DNA of 64,000 nucleotides from Neorhizobium galegae bv. officinalis (GTDB lineage: Bacteria; Pseudomonadota; Alphaproteobacteria; Rhizobiales; Rhizobiaceae), in assembly GCA_000985875.1 (NCBI GenBank), contig CCRI01000020.1, positions 50,024 through 114,023 of the forward strand. Direction: 5' to 3'. How positions within the stretch are numbered: the first letter of the stretch is position 1; the number at the start of each line of letters is the position of its first letter. Below are positions 53,341-62,418 of this stretch, in pieces. A model generated the notes under the pieces. It searched no databases. It had not been told where the DNA came from and worked only from the letters and a program-made list of their open reading frames with translations. A program made the translations under genes and the position numbers.

Positions 53341-55010
53341 CTTTCAACAGACCTGGCCCTCTGGAGGAAGCTTCCCGCATGTGGCGCACGGATCGCGCAC
53401 CGATCGGCGTTGGCGGCGAAGGTCCTCTCGCGCTGCTGCGCCTGATGATCGCGCTTGCGTGGCGTAACAAGATACGGCTTGTCGCGTGCACGACGGCCGG
53501 GTTTCTGCTCGCCTTTCTTTACGCGAACTCTCTCCCCAAGGTGTACAATGCCACGGCAACGCTTCTGCTGGAGCCGCGGCAATTTGCGTCCGCCGGCCGC
53601 GACATCAGCGGGCAACAGAACCTGGACCTGAACAGCGCCGAAAGCGAATTGCAGATCATCCGTTCGGAGCGGCTTCTATCCGCCGTCTTCGACAGCCTTG
53701 TCCTTCAGGGCGACGCCGAACTCGGTCCCCGGCCACCGAAGGAATTCAGCGGGCTGGCGGTTCAGGTACAGGACACGGTATCGACGCTCGTGGACAACGG
53801 GTTGACGACGCTTGGCAAGACATCACGGCGGGCCGAGGATGCTCTGGATCCGACCGTAGATCCCCGCGAAAACGCACGACGCATTGCCTTCGCGAATTTC
53901 GTCAAACGGCTGAGCGCGCGGCGGGTGGGGCAATCTTACGTCGTCGAAATCGAATTCTGGTCATACAATCAGAACCTTCCTGCCCGTGTCGCAAATGCCA
54001 TGGTGTCTGGATACATCCTCCAATCGCTTGCCTCGAAAGAACAGGTGGCGCGCGCTGGCACGGACACGCTACAAGGACGACTGGACGCGCTGGCCGCCCA
54101 GGTCAACGCTGCCCGGGAGGCGATGAGGAACGGCACGTTACCCGTGCTGGCCACGCCGGATGCCGATGCGCGGATCATCGGCGCCGCGCTTCCGCCACTC
54201 AATCCTTCCGGCCCCCGCAAGACGCTGATCGCCGCTTTGGGCGGGTTGCTGGGGTTTCTGGTCGGCATGTCGACCATAGCTATCAACGTGGCCTTTGATC
54301 GCCGGGTGCGCGATACGAAGGAACTCTCGCAGGAAGCCGGCATTCCATGCCTGGCGACGGTCCCGGACACCGGAAAAACGGCAGGCATCGGGTGGCATTT
54401 CGATAGCCCAGCGCTTCAACGATATGCCAGTGTCATCCGCGACTTGAAAACCTCCGTCGATGTCGCCTGCGCATCGCAACGGCGGGAAAGAAACATCGTG
54501 ATCGCGTTCATCGGGGCTACGGCCGCGACGGGCGTCTCGACCCTGTCTCTCAGTATGGCGCAGCTTCTGAGCCGAAGCGGCCACCATGTGACGTTCTTCT
54601 ATTCGGGCCTGCCGTCCGTGGTCGAAGAAACATCCAGTTCCTCAACATCCCTGGCCGACGTGGCGATCTCAGGTCTGAAGGCGGATCAGCTGTCGTTCGG
54701 CAATCTCGATGGCATTGCCACTCTGCCGATCCACTCGACGGACCCGCATATCGATATTTTTGCGGACTTCCGCCATCCCAGCGTATTGCGGATTCTGGAG
54801 ACGGCTCGGTTGAAGGGAGATGTCATCTTCGATCTTCCTGCCCTTGAAACCTCCCTGGATGCGCTGGCGCTGGCATTTCATGCCGATGCCGTCCTGATCG
54901 TCGCAAAGAGCGGACGCACGACAATTGACGAGGTGAAGGACGTTCACAACCAGCTGCGGCGCGCCGGCGCGCCGGTGATCGGCACCGTAGTCAACAGGGT
55001 GAGGTCATGA
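53337..55010 (+). CDS. Wzz/ExoP-like polysaccharide export protein with degenerate kinase domain
   Basis: Inner-membrane co-polymerase of 557 residues. A first helix (about residues 50-65) precedes a periplasmic Wzz domain with a coiled coil, and a second helix lies near residues 300-320 with the NPSGPRKTLIAALGGLLGFL entry typical of ExoP. The cytosolic part resembles a BY-kinase, but Walker A reads GATAATGVST: the invariant lysine is valine. The Walker A' aspartate block is VTFFYSGLPS, and there is no tyrosine cluster at the C-terminus (ending VVNRVRS). Walker B (VIFDLPAL) remains. It likely controls chain length and export without autophosphorylation. Both ends overlap neighbours by ATGA. 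Confidence 0.85.
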   Translation: MTFNRPGPLEEASRMWRTDRAPIGVGGEGPLALLRLMIALAWRNKIRLVACTTAGFLLAFLYANSLPKVYNATATLLLEPRQFASAGRDISGQQNLDLNSAESELQIIRSERLLSAVFDSLVLQGDAELGPRPPKEFSGLAVQVQDTVSTLVDNGLTTLGKTSRRAEDALDPTVDPRENARRIAFANFVKRLSARRVGQSYVVEIEFWSYNQNLPARVANAMVSGYILQSLASKEQVARAGTDTLQGRLDALAAQVNAAREAMRNGTLPVLATPDADARIIGAALPPLNPSGPRKTLIAALGGLLGFLVGMSTIAINVAFDRRVRDTKELSQEAGIPCLATVPDTGKTAGIGWHFDSPALQRYASVIRDLKTSVDVACASQRRERNIVIAFIGATAATGVSTLSLSMAQLLSRSGHHVTFFYSGLPSVVEETSSSSTSLADVAISGLKADQLSFGNLDGIATLPIHSTDPHIDIFADFRHPSVLRILETARLKGDVIFDLPALETSLDALALAFHADAVLIVAKSGRTTIDEVKDVHNQLRRAGAPVIGTVVNRVRS

Positions 55011-56095
55011 CCGCCGGCCCATTGGCTTCCCCGCGAACGCCGCCGCAGGTGCAGGATTCCTCCGGATCTGAACAATTCACCGATGATCAGGAGGGCCGAA
55101 TCAGCAAGCTTGCGATCATCATCACCTGCTTCAACTATTCCCAATTCATCAGGCGCGCGGTTGAAAGCGTCCTCTCGCAAAATTGCAGGCAGTGCCAGAT
55201 CCTCGTGGTCGACGACGGCTCCACCGATGGTTCGTGGGAGGTGATCCGCGAACTGGGGGTGCGCGCGTTTCGACTTGCAAACGGCGGTCAACGCAGGGCC
55301 TGTCTTTTTGGCCTTGAGCAGACACAGGCACCCTTCGTCCTATTTCTGGATGCCGATGATGAGCTTCTCCCCGAGGCATTGGAGGTGATCCTCGCCAACC
55401 TGGACGACGGCGTTGCGAAACTTCAGTTTCCGTTGAAGCGGATCGATGGCGACGGCAATGTCATCAGCGGCCCGATACCCGAACTCCAGGCGTTCAGAGG
55501 GCGTGAACTGGTCGGGCGGGTCTTGCGTACCGGTGCCTACGCGACACCTCCGACCTCGGGCAACGTTTTCAGACGCGACGTGTGCGAGCTCCTGAAGGAC
55601 GCAGACTATGACAGGGCTGTCGATGGCATCATCCTGTTCGCGGCGCCATTCATCGGCGACGTGGTGAGTCTGCCCCAGCCGCTCGGTCTTTACCGGGTCC
55701 ATGACCGCAACGATTCCGGCTTCGGTGACGAACTCAATACACGGGCTTTGCATCGGGATCTTCAGAGATTCGTCGCCAGGACGGAGCATCTACGCCGGAT
55801 TCTGCCAGGCTATGGCTATCGGTCCGGTCTCGTATCCGCCGAGCATGCCTATTTCTATCGTGAGCGGCGCTTTTATCTTGCGGTAGCGGAGGACGAACGG
55901 ATTTCCTTCGCCAGCCTGGCTGGGCTTGTGGGGCGGTTGTGGCGGGACGAAAATCCGCTGCGGATGAAGGTTTCCATGACACTATTTTTCACGGCCATCA
56001 GTCTGCTTCCCAGAGATCGCGCCCGAAAGGCGCTTGCCTATCGTCTGGGTGCGGGGACCCGCTCGACGCGCGGGCTCATTCGGGCGCTGACCTGA
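55007..56095 (+). CDS. Glycosyltransferase family 2
   Basis: GT-A glycosyltransferase of 362 residues. The nucleotide-binding start is LAIIITCFNYSQFIRRAVES near residue 35, with VVDDGSTDGSW and the DxD-type FLDADDELLPEAL. The C-terminal half is less conserved. The start overlaps the Wzz-like gene by ATGA, so 51310-56095 is a coupled three-gene unit. It probably adds one residue of the EPS repeat. Confidence 0.87.
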   Translation: MTAGPLASPRTPPQVQDSSGSEQFTDDQEGRISKLAIIITCFNYSQFIRRAVESVLSQNCRQCQILVVDDGSTDGSWEVIRELGVRAFRLANGGQRRACLFGLEQTQAPFVLFLDADDELLPEALEVILANLDDGVAKLQFPLKRIDGDGNVISGPIPELQAFRGRELVGRVLRTGAYATPPTSGNVFRRDVCELLKDADYDRAVDGIILFAAPFIGDVVSLPQPLGLYRVHDRNDSGFGDELNTRALHRDLQRFVARTEHLRRILPGYGYRSGLVSAEHAYFYRERRFYLAVAEDERISFASLAGLVGRLWRDENPLRMKVSMTLFFTAISLLPRDRARKALAYRLGAGTRSTRGLIRALT

Positions 56096-56100
56096 GCGGG

Positions 56101-57537
56101 CTACCGATCGACCAGATCAGGTCTTCCGGCTGTAAGGGAAATCCGCATGCCCAGTCCGAACAATGTGACGAGGTAGGTGGCTGCGCCCGCGCTCGCGACC
56201 GCGATAAGCTGTATCACGACGGGCAGACCGGACGCCGGCATAGCCGTTCGCAACCAGATGACGGCAATTGCCATGACGGCCGCGGAAGTCAGAACTTTCC
56301 AGAGGTTCCGGAACTGCTGCCATGGCCCCGGCCCGAACAGCCGCCGTGCCTCGACAACGTAGAAAACAGCCATGACGGAAGCGACCAGGATTCGGCCAAT
56401 GCTCGCTCCATGGGCTGCCAGAAGACAGAAGCCGACAGAGATCAGGACCACTCGGAAGCACAGGTCGATCACATTGAGCCGGAAAATAACGGAGGGACGA
56501 TCGAGAGCGAGGCTCGCCGAATAGAGCGTCTGGAAATACGGTATCGGAATGACTGAAAGGGCGAGCAGGCTGAGATAGGGAGCTGCGTCGCTCCATTGCG
56601 CTCCGAGCAGGATAGCGGTCACGAGATCTGCCGTGAGGGAGAGGCCGACGCAAACAGGAAGCGAAATCAGCATCGCGAAACGACTTGCCTTGAGGAAAGC
56701 CGTCCTCATTCGGTCCGCATTCGAACTGATCTGCGAAAACGCTGCCATGACCGGCTGCAGCGCCGGGCCGATTATGCTCTGGGTCGGGATGACGGCGATG
56801 TCGCTTGCGACGGCGTAGCGGCCGAGCATGGCGCTGGTTCCGGCAGAGCCGATCAGGAAACGATCGAACTGCCAATTCAAGGCGGACACCAATTGCGCCG
56901 AACTGAACCAGCCGATAAAGCCCGCAAAATCGGAGAGCCGGTTCAGCGAGAACGCAGGTCTGTAAGGGGCCACGACATAAGAAGCGACGGTGGCTACGAA
57001 TGCGGTGATCACGAAATTGACGACGATCGCCCAATAGCCGCCTCCTGCAACGACGGTGGCGACAGCGGCCACAAAAGCGCAGAGCTTGCTGATCGTTTCG
57101 ATCGCGAATGTCGGGCGGAATTCGAGCGCGCGTGCAAAATGCACCATGGCGGGACTCATGAACCCCTTCGCGATAGGGCCGAGCGCCATGGCGGCGATCA
57201 CCGGAACGAGCAGGGGATTTCCATTCACCAGCGAATAAGGCCAGGTCGCGACAAGGAAGATCACAGCGATCGCCGAACTTCTCAACACACCGAGTGTGAA
57301 GCCGGTATCGAGGTGGCTCTTATCGAGAACCTTCAGTCGCACCAGTGCCTGGGTGACCGGAACCTCCAGAACCGTATCGATGACCACCACCAGCGCCATT
57401 GCGAGCGCCGCCAGTCCAAATTCCGCGGGGGACAACAAGCGAGCCAGAATGAGTAGGTTGAAAAAGTCGATAAGCCGTCCGACAAAGCGGGAAAAGACGA
57501 GCCAACTGGCTCCTTTGAGAGCTGCGAACGCAAGCAT
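56101..57537 (-). CDS. Wzx/ExoT-like polysaccharide flippase
   Basis: Polytopic membrane protein of 478 residues with about 12-14 helices in the MOP/MVF flippase fold. The N-terminal GASWLVFSRFVGRLIDFFNL and LLSPAEFGLAALA stretches match the oligosaccharide flippase family (RfbX/ExoT, MurJ-like). Expected to move undecaprenyl-linked repeat units across the inner membrane for the Wzy-like polymerase at 40668. Convergent with the GT2 gene five bases away. Confidence 0.88.
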   Translation of the reverse strand: MLAFAALKGASWLVFSRFVGRLIDFFNLLILARLLSPAEFGLAALAMALVVVIDTVLEVPVTQALVRLKVLDKSHLDTGFTLGVLRSSAIAVIFLVATWPYSLVNGNPLLVPVIAAMALGPIAKGFMSPAMVHFARALEFRPTFAIETISKLCAFVAAVATVVAGGGYWAIVVNFVITAFVATVASYVVAPYRPAFSLNRLSDFAGFIGWFSSAQLVSALNWQFDRFLIGSAGTSAMLGRYAVASDIAVIPTQSIIGPALQPVMAAFSQISSNADRMRTAFLKASRFAMLISLPVCVGLSLTADLVTAILLGAQWSDAAPYLSLLALSVIPIPYFQTLYSASLALDRPSVIFRLNVIDLCFRVVLISVGFCLLAAHGASIGRILVASVMAVFYVVEARRLFGPGPWQQFRNLWKVLTSAAVMAIAVIWLRTAMPASGLPVVIQLIAVASAGAATYLVTLFGLGMRISLTAGRPDLVDR

Positions 57538-57621
57538 TCTTCACCATGCCTCTGTCTCTCTACCCGGCTCCAACAAGAAAGCCTGCTTCGTTTCCGTCGT
57601 CGGTATTGTCCTCGATGCTCT

Positions 57622-59586
57622 TCAACGGTTCAGTTTGGCCGAGAAGCCTCGAAGGACATGCGCCATTCCAACGGCGCGAAGCAAGGCCGGCTTCAAACGC
57701 GGAAACTCCTGCGCAATCGCTCCCTCGCGCCACAGCTGAGATTTCACCGCCACCAACTTGCTTGCCATCCCGGCTCGTGTCGCCGGTGTAACCGTCGCGA
57801 TGAATTCACCTCGCCCGAAATCAACCGATCGGGGAGCGACGCCCAAGGCGACCATATCCGCCTTCGACGGATTTATGATCGCTTGTTTAAGTCTCAGCCA
57901 GGCCCGATCCGCATCACCCAGGACCTGCGCGCCGCTGGAGAGACCATCGATGTAGCGCAGCGCGCCGGTGAGAAGCGGATTGCCAGCGGCGGGATCGAGC
58001 CTGCCGAAGCGAATCTCTCCCGAATTGCCGAGCACCGTGCCGTCATGTCCCATGCTGAGCGTTTTGACGGAAGGTATGGCCGGCTCAAAAAGACTCTCGA
58101 TGATGTGCCAGTACCGCAGGACCACTGTCCTCGTCTTGAAGGGGTCGTAGAAGCGATCCTCTACCACGAGACCCGCCACACTGGGAAAATGGTCTTCGCT
58201 AAGCCCCTTGTAATTGCATCGCGCAAACTGCACCGTTTCGAAACGATGCTCCGGTAGCCCGGCGGACAGAAGTCTTTGGGTGCTGCCGTAGAGCCCGGTG
58301 TCGCAGAGGATAATACGTTTGGCATCACCCGCGATTTGCCCGATATGGATCTTGAAGTAGTCATTCTGACTGTCGATGTCTTGCGCCACAACGCTGCCGG
58401 CAGTCGTATCGAGCATGTCGAAAAAGCGGCTCGCATCGAAAACCTGCTGCCACTCGTCAGGTAGATGATAAGAACCGTTGCCGAGCGCATTTGCAACGGC
58501 GGCGAAACTTGCGCATTCGAATTCGCGCGCCAGTTCATCGAGGGCAACCGGGCTTCTGGCCGCCACCGCCGAGCGGGCAGCAATCAGGCGCGAAATCAGG
58601 ATATTCTCGCGTTTTAACGCAAGAGGCAGGTCGAGCACGGATTGGAGACGTTCGAAAGCTTCCCGTATGCCAAGTCCCCCGCGCGCGCAAAACAGCATCG
58701 TCGCATCACGGTCCGAACTCACCTGCTGCGCATATAGCCACAGCATGAGACAGAATTCTGCGACGATCGGGCCGAATACATGTTCGCCGAAGTGAACCTG
58801 ATCGCCAATCGGCGGTATGACCCCGCGGGAGGCCGATCCACTTCTGATTTGCCGCAGCCCTTCTGCCAAGGCTCCGTTGCCTTTTGAAACGAGCCGCTTG
58901 AGGCGGTTCTTCGGCATATGGATGGTCTGTATCCCCATGCTCCTTGGTACGAGGCAATCGGCAAGGAGGTCATCGCCGAGGTGCAGCGTACGCGAAGCGT
59001 CAACCCTTTCCGCCTCCAGAACCAGAGAAAACAGATCGCCCTGTCGCTTGCTGGCCTTCAGGTCCGCGCTTGAATAGATCTTGTCCAGGAGGCCCGGGCC
59101 GTGAAAATGATCGATGAGTTCGCCGACCTTTTCACCGGACAGCCCCGTATCGGTGATCGCCACGACCCTCACACCGGCTTGACGATGGCGCCTCAACAGC
59201 ATGGCAAAATCGCCATTCGCAAAAAGCGCCCGTTTTTCGATTTCAATCTCGATGGCAATCCGTTTCTCCACTACGGAGCGCGACAACCCGAGAATGGCGA
59301 GTTGGCGGCAGATGACGTCGGAAAGGCATACCTCGCCCCGGTCACCTCCCATGTTCAGGGCACGATATGCCATCTTTTCGGCAAGCAGTCTGGCCCGGAT
59401 CAGTTCGTCGGGGCACATGGGCGAACCCTGGCCTTGCAGAAAGCGGGCGAACATCTTTTCGCCCGCAATGATGCGCGACCGCTGGGACAGGCCATTGCGC
59501 AACAACAGGGTATCGAACACGTCCGTCGCAATCAGCTCTATGGAATGAAGGGGTCGATTGAGATCATCGAGGCTCCAGCGCGGCAT
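57622..59586 (-). CDS. Large HAD-superfamily protein with unassigned C-terminal half
   Basis: Soluble protein of 654 residues. The first 230 residues are a HAD fold: motif I TDVFDTLLLR (nucleophile Asp kept, the +2 acid/base position is Phe as in dehalogenase-like members), motif II AITDTG, a lysine in DLKASKRQGD and motif IV HLGDDLLADC. Residues about 260-654 have no family I can name; they include FCARGGLGIREAFERL and a glycine-rich IILCDTGLYGSTQRLL that looks nucleotide- or phosphate-binding. Such proteins (COG5610-like, by recollection) occur in polysaccharide loci. The ATG at 59586 has GAGGGGA seven bases upstream. A role in sugar-phosphate handling is inferred only from context. Confidence 0.75.
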   Translation of the reverse strand: MPRWSLDDLNRPLHSIELIATDVFDTLLLRNGLSQRSRIIAGEKMFARFLQGQGSPMCPDELIRARLLAEKMAYRALNMGGDRGEVCLSDVICRQLAILGLSRSVVEKRIAIEIEIEKRALFANGDFAMLLRRHRQAGVRVVAITDTGLSGEKVGELIDHFHGPGLLDKIYSSADLKASKRQGDLFSLVLEAERVDASRTLHLGDDLLADCLVPRSMGIQTIHMPKNRLKRLVSKGNGALAEGLRQIRSGSASRGVIPPIGDQVHFGEHVFGPIVAEFCLMLWLYAQQVSSDRDATMLFCARGGLGIREAFERLQSVLDLPLALKRENILISRLIAARSAVAARSPVALDELAREFECASFAAVANALGNGSYHLPDEWQQVFDASRFFDMLDTTAGSVVAQDIDSQNDYFKIHIGQIAGDAKRIILCDTGLYGSTQRLLSAGLPEHRFETVQFARCNYKGLSEDHFPSVAGLVVEDRFYDPFKTRTVVLRYWHIIESLFEPAIPSVKTLSMGHDGTVLGNSGEIRFGRLDPAAGNPLLTGALRYIDGLSSGAQVLGDADRAWLRLKQAIINPSKADMVALGVAPRSVDFGRGEFIATVTPATRAGMASKLVAVKSQLWREGAIAQEFPRLKPALLRAVGMAHVLRGFSAKLNR

Positions 59587-59889
59587 CCAGCATTCCCCTC
59601 GCAAGTTACCGGAACCAGCGCGCCTTGACGGGCCAGCGCCAATCCAAAATCCCTGACAGAAGTTTCCCCGAACGCATCCGCAGAAGAAGGGTGCATCCGT
59701 GCCGATGGCGGAGTGTAACAGACATAGACAAATGCCTTCAAGTTAAATTACTATATACCAATTAGTATATCTGCCAAAAATATAACCATTCCGGTATTTA
59801 TTTGAGCAATAACGAGATACGCCAAATATATATTTAATTTCCGCCGCCAGGGTAACTCAGAAGTACTAGATCAAACGATGGAGACCCGC
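59587..59889. promoter_or_regulatory. AT-rich divergent intergenic region with a perfect dyad
   Basis: About 300 bases between divergent genes, markedly AT-rich from 59735 to 59850. ATATAC-CAATTA-GTATAT at 59753-59770 is a perfect 18-base dyad. It probably holds the promoters of the HAD-type and flavoprotein genes. No coding sequence is seen. Confidence 0.5.
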
Positions 59890-61308
59890 ATGCATGAAAC
59901 GAAGTTTCCTACCCCGCAAAAGGCAGCGGATCTTGAGTATGATGCGATTGTTTTGGGAGCGGGAGTTAGCGGCCTCGTTTCGGCTGCCGTGCTGGCCAAC
60001 CAAGGATGTCAGCAAATCCTGATCGTCGATGAATACGGCCACATCGGCGGGAACCACATGGACTGGTCGACGAATGGATATACATTCGACATAGGAAGCC
60101 TGATTTTCCAGGACGATTCCCCCCTGTTGACGCATTTTCCCGAACTCCTCCCTCTCTATGTGCCGATTGAGCCTCGCTGGGGGCGGTTGAACCCCCAGAA
60201 AATGGTCACGGATTATCCGATTTCGCTGCGGGACGATATTTTGCGCGCCGGCGCCAAAGGGATGATGCGCATCTTCGGCTCGGTGTTCTATGCACGCCTG
60301 TTCCAGCGCGAACTGCGCAACGCAAGAGACTTTTCACGCTACTGGATCGGCGCCGAGCTTCTCCGGCGGTCCGGCCTGGAATCCTATATGCGGAGGTTTT
60401 ACGGGATTGCGCTTGATCAGATCGATATCGATCTGGCGAAAAAAAGGATGCTGTGGATCAGCGAACATGCCTCGCTGGGCAACCTCGCTCGCCGCCTTTT
60501 TCGTACCGGACGCCAGAGCCCGACCAACAAGCAGCTTGCCCGCCCCAAATCCGGATTTGCACCTCTTTACCGGCTCGCTCAAGAAAACCTGGAGAAACGA
60601 GGCGTGCAATTCGCGCTGGGCGTCAAACCAGTCGCAATCGATCGGTTGGAGAACGGTTTCCAATTGAGGCTGGAGGACCGGGTGATTACCGCAGGTCGGC
60701 TGTTTTCGACGATTCCGATCGAGCGGGTCCAGGCCCTGTGCGCCATCGAACGACCGCACGTCCTCAATACCACCACCCTGATCAGCCTCTATTTCAGCTT
60801 CAGCGGAGAGCGTGGCTTTCAGCAGCCGATCGTCTACAATTTCTCGCATGATGGCGCATGGAAGCGGTTGACGGTCTATTCCGACTTCTACGGCCAGGCT
60901 CATGGGCGGGAATATTTCGCCGTCGAAGTCGTTGCCGACCGACCGGACAGCCCGGTCGAGGTGGCCGAATTGGATTTTCGCGCGCATGTTTCGGCGAACG
61001 GGCTGTTTCGAGGGGATCTGAAGCTCGAGGGCGCCCAGGTCCTGACCAATGCCTATCCAGTCTACAGCCGGGACGCCGCCCGCCAGGCGGAAGAGGCCAT
61101 CGCTGCGCTGCGTGCGTTTGGAATACAGTCCTACGGACGCCATGGCGGGTTCAACTACCAGCCGACAGCACGTGTCTCCACCCTCGATGCGGAAGCCGCT
61201 CTCGGGTTCGAAAGGAAGGTCCCTCAACCAACGGGAGCGATCGAAGCTTCTCCTCAGATGGAGCCGGCACCCTCGCCGCTTCTGATACCCTCTCCCACAA
61301 CCCCGTGA
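59890..61308 (+). CDS. FAD-dependent amine-oxidase/UDP-galactopyranose-mutase-like protein
   Basis: Flavoprotein-like protein of 472 residues. The dinucleotide motif AIVLGAGVSGLVSAAVLANQ is followed by IVDEYGHIGGNHMDW, where the GGN pattern recalls UDP-galactopyranose mutase and the protoporphyrinogen-oxidase fold. TIPIERVQALC is the usual late FAD-domain block. The C-terminal 30 residues are Pro-rich and likely disordered. The ATG at 59890 is preferred because GGAG sits six bases upstream; the ATG at 59878 has no site. It lies eight bases ahead of a GT4 gene, suggesting it makes or rearranges the sugar that enzyme transfers. Activity is inferred. Confidence 0.75.
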   Translation: MHETKFPTPQKAADLEYDAIVLGAGVSGLVSAAVLANQGCQQILIVDEYGHIGGNHMDWSTNGYTFDIGSLIFQDDSPLLTHFPELLPLYVPIEPRWGRLNPQKMVTDYPISLRDDILRAGAKGMMRIFGSVFYARLFQRELRNARDFSRYWIGAELLRRSGLESYMRRFYGIALDQIDIDLAKKRMLWISEHASLGNLARRLFRTGRQSPTNKQLARPKSGFAPLYRLAQENLEKRGVQFALGVKPVAIDRLENGFQLRLEDRVITAGRLFSTIPIERVQALCAIERPHVLNTTTLISLYFSFSGERGFQQPIVYNFSHDGAWKRLTVYSDFYGQAHGREYFAVEVVADRPDSPVEVAELDFRAHVSANGLFRGDLKLEGAQVLTNAYPVYSRDAARQAEEAIAALRAFGIQSYGRHGGFNYQPTARVSTLDAEAALGFERKVPQPTGAIEASPQMEPAPSPLLIPSPTTP

Positions 61309-61315
61309 GCCCCCT

Positions 61316-62392
61316 ATGCGGATCATGCATGTTCTGAACCACACCAGGCGATTGAACGGCAATGTGCATGCGGCTGTCGATCTCGCCTGCGCTCAGGTAA
61401 AGCTCGGCCACACTGTCTGCATGGCAAGCGGTGGAGGCGATTTCGACGGATTGCTCGCCCGCAACAGGGTAGAAACGTTTTTCGTCGATCAGCAGAGAAA
61501 GCCTCTGACAGTACTCAAGTCGCTTTGGGCACTGCGACGCCTCATCCGCGACTGGAAGCCGGATATCGTGCATGCGCATATGATGACGAGCGCTGTTCTC
61601 TCGGTCCCCGCCTGTCGTTTATCGTCGACGCCGCTTATTACGACCGTTCACAATGCATTCGAAAAAAGCGCCGTGCTGATGGGGCTTGGCACATGCGTGA
61701 TTGCTGTCAGCGAAGCCGTCGGAAAATCGATGCAGGAGCGTGGCATAGCGGCATCGAAACTACACGTCGTCCTCAACGGCACAATCGGATCGGCTCGGTT
61801 CGAAGGGCGCGACAGGACGCCTGCGTCCCTTCGCAGTCCAAGCATACTTTTCGTGGGAGGGCTGCATCCCAGAAAAGGGCTGCCCGACCTCCTGGAGGCC
61901 TTCCGCCTGGCACACGAGGAATATCCCGACAGCCATCTTTACATCGCCGGCGGCGGCCCCTTCGAAGCCGCCTACCGGCAATTGGCCAGCGAAACGGGCT
62001 GCGCAAGCGCCATCACATTTGTCGGCGCCATCGACGAACCCTTTCCCTACATGTTAGGCGCCGACATCTTTGTGCTTCCTTCCCATGCCGATCCTGCTCC
62101 GCTTGTCCTGTCGGAAGCGCGGGAGGCGGCCTGTGCGGTGATCGGCACGGACGTGGATGGCATCCCGCAGCTGCTCGGTTTCGGCGAGGCCGGGATCCTT
62201 GTCCCACCGCGCGATCCACAAGCCTTGGCAACCGTCCTCTGCGACCTGCTGGCGGATCCCGAGCGGCTGGATATGTGGAAGGGACGGAGTCAGCTGCAGA
62301 TCAACAATCTGACGATCGAACGCGTCGCCCGCGAGACGCTCAGCGTCTACAGGTCCGCCCTGTCGCCTGGCGCCGAGGTCGTCCCGGCCTAA
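61316..62392 (+). CDS. Glycosyltransferase family 4
   Basis: GT-B glycosyltransferase of 358 residues. It has an N-terminal acceptor domain with NHTRRLNGNVHAAVDLACAQ, a ILFVGGLHPRKGLPDLLEAF interdomain block and a donor-site stretch HADPAPLVLSEAREAACAVI in place of the classical EGxxxxxxE, so the first glutamate of Ex7E is not obvious. Co-transcribed with the flavoprotein upstream. Confidence 0.85.
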   Translation: MRIMHVLNHTRRLNGNVHAAVDLACAQVKLGHTVCMASGGGDFDGLLARNRVETFFVDQQRKPLTVLKSLWALRRLIRDWKPDIVHAHMMTSAVLSVPACRLSSTPLITTVHNAFEKSAVLMGLGTCVIAVSEAVGKSMQERGIAASKLHVVLNGTIGSARFEGRDRTPASLRSPSILFVGGLHPRKGLPDLLEAFRLAHEEYPDSHLYIAGGGPFEAAYRQLASETGCASAITFVGAIDEPFPYMLGADIFVLPSHADPAPLVLSEAREAACAVIGTDVDGIPQLLGFGEAGILVPPRDPQALATVLCDLLADPERLDMWKGRSQLQINNLTIERVARETLSVYRSALSPGAEVVPA

Positions 62393-62418
62393 TTTAGTCG
62401 GCGACGGGACATATCGGA

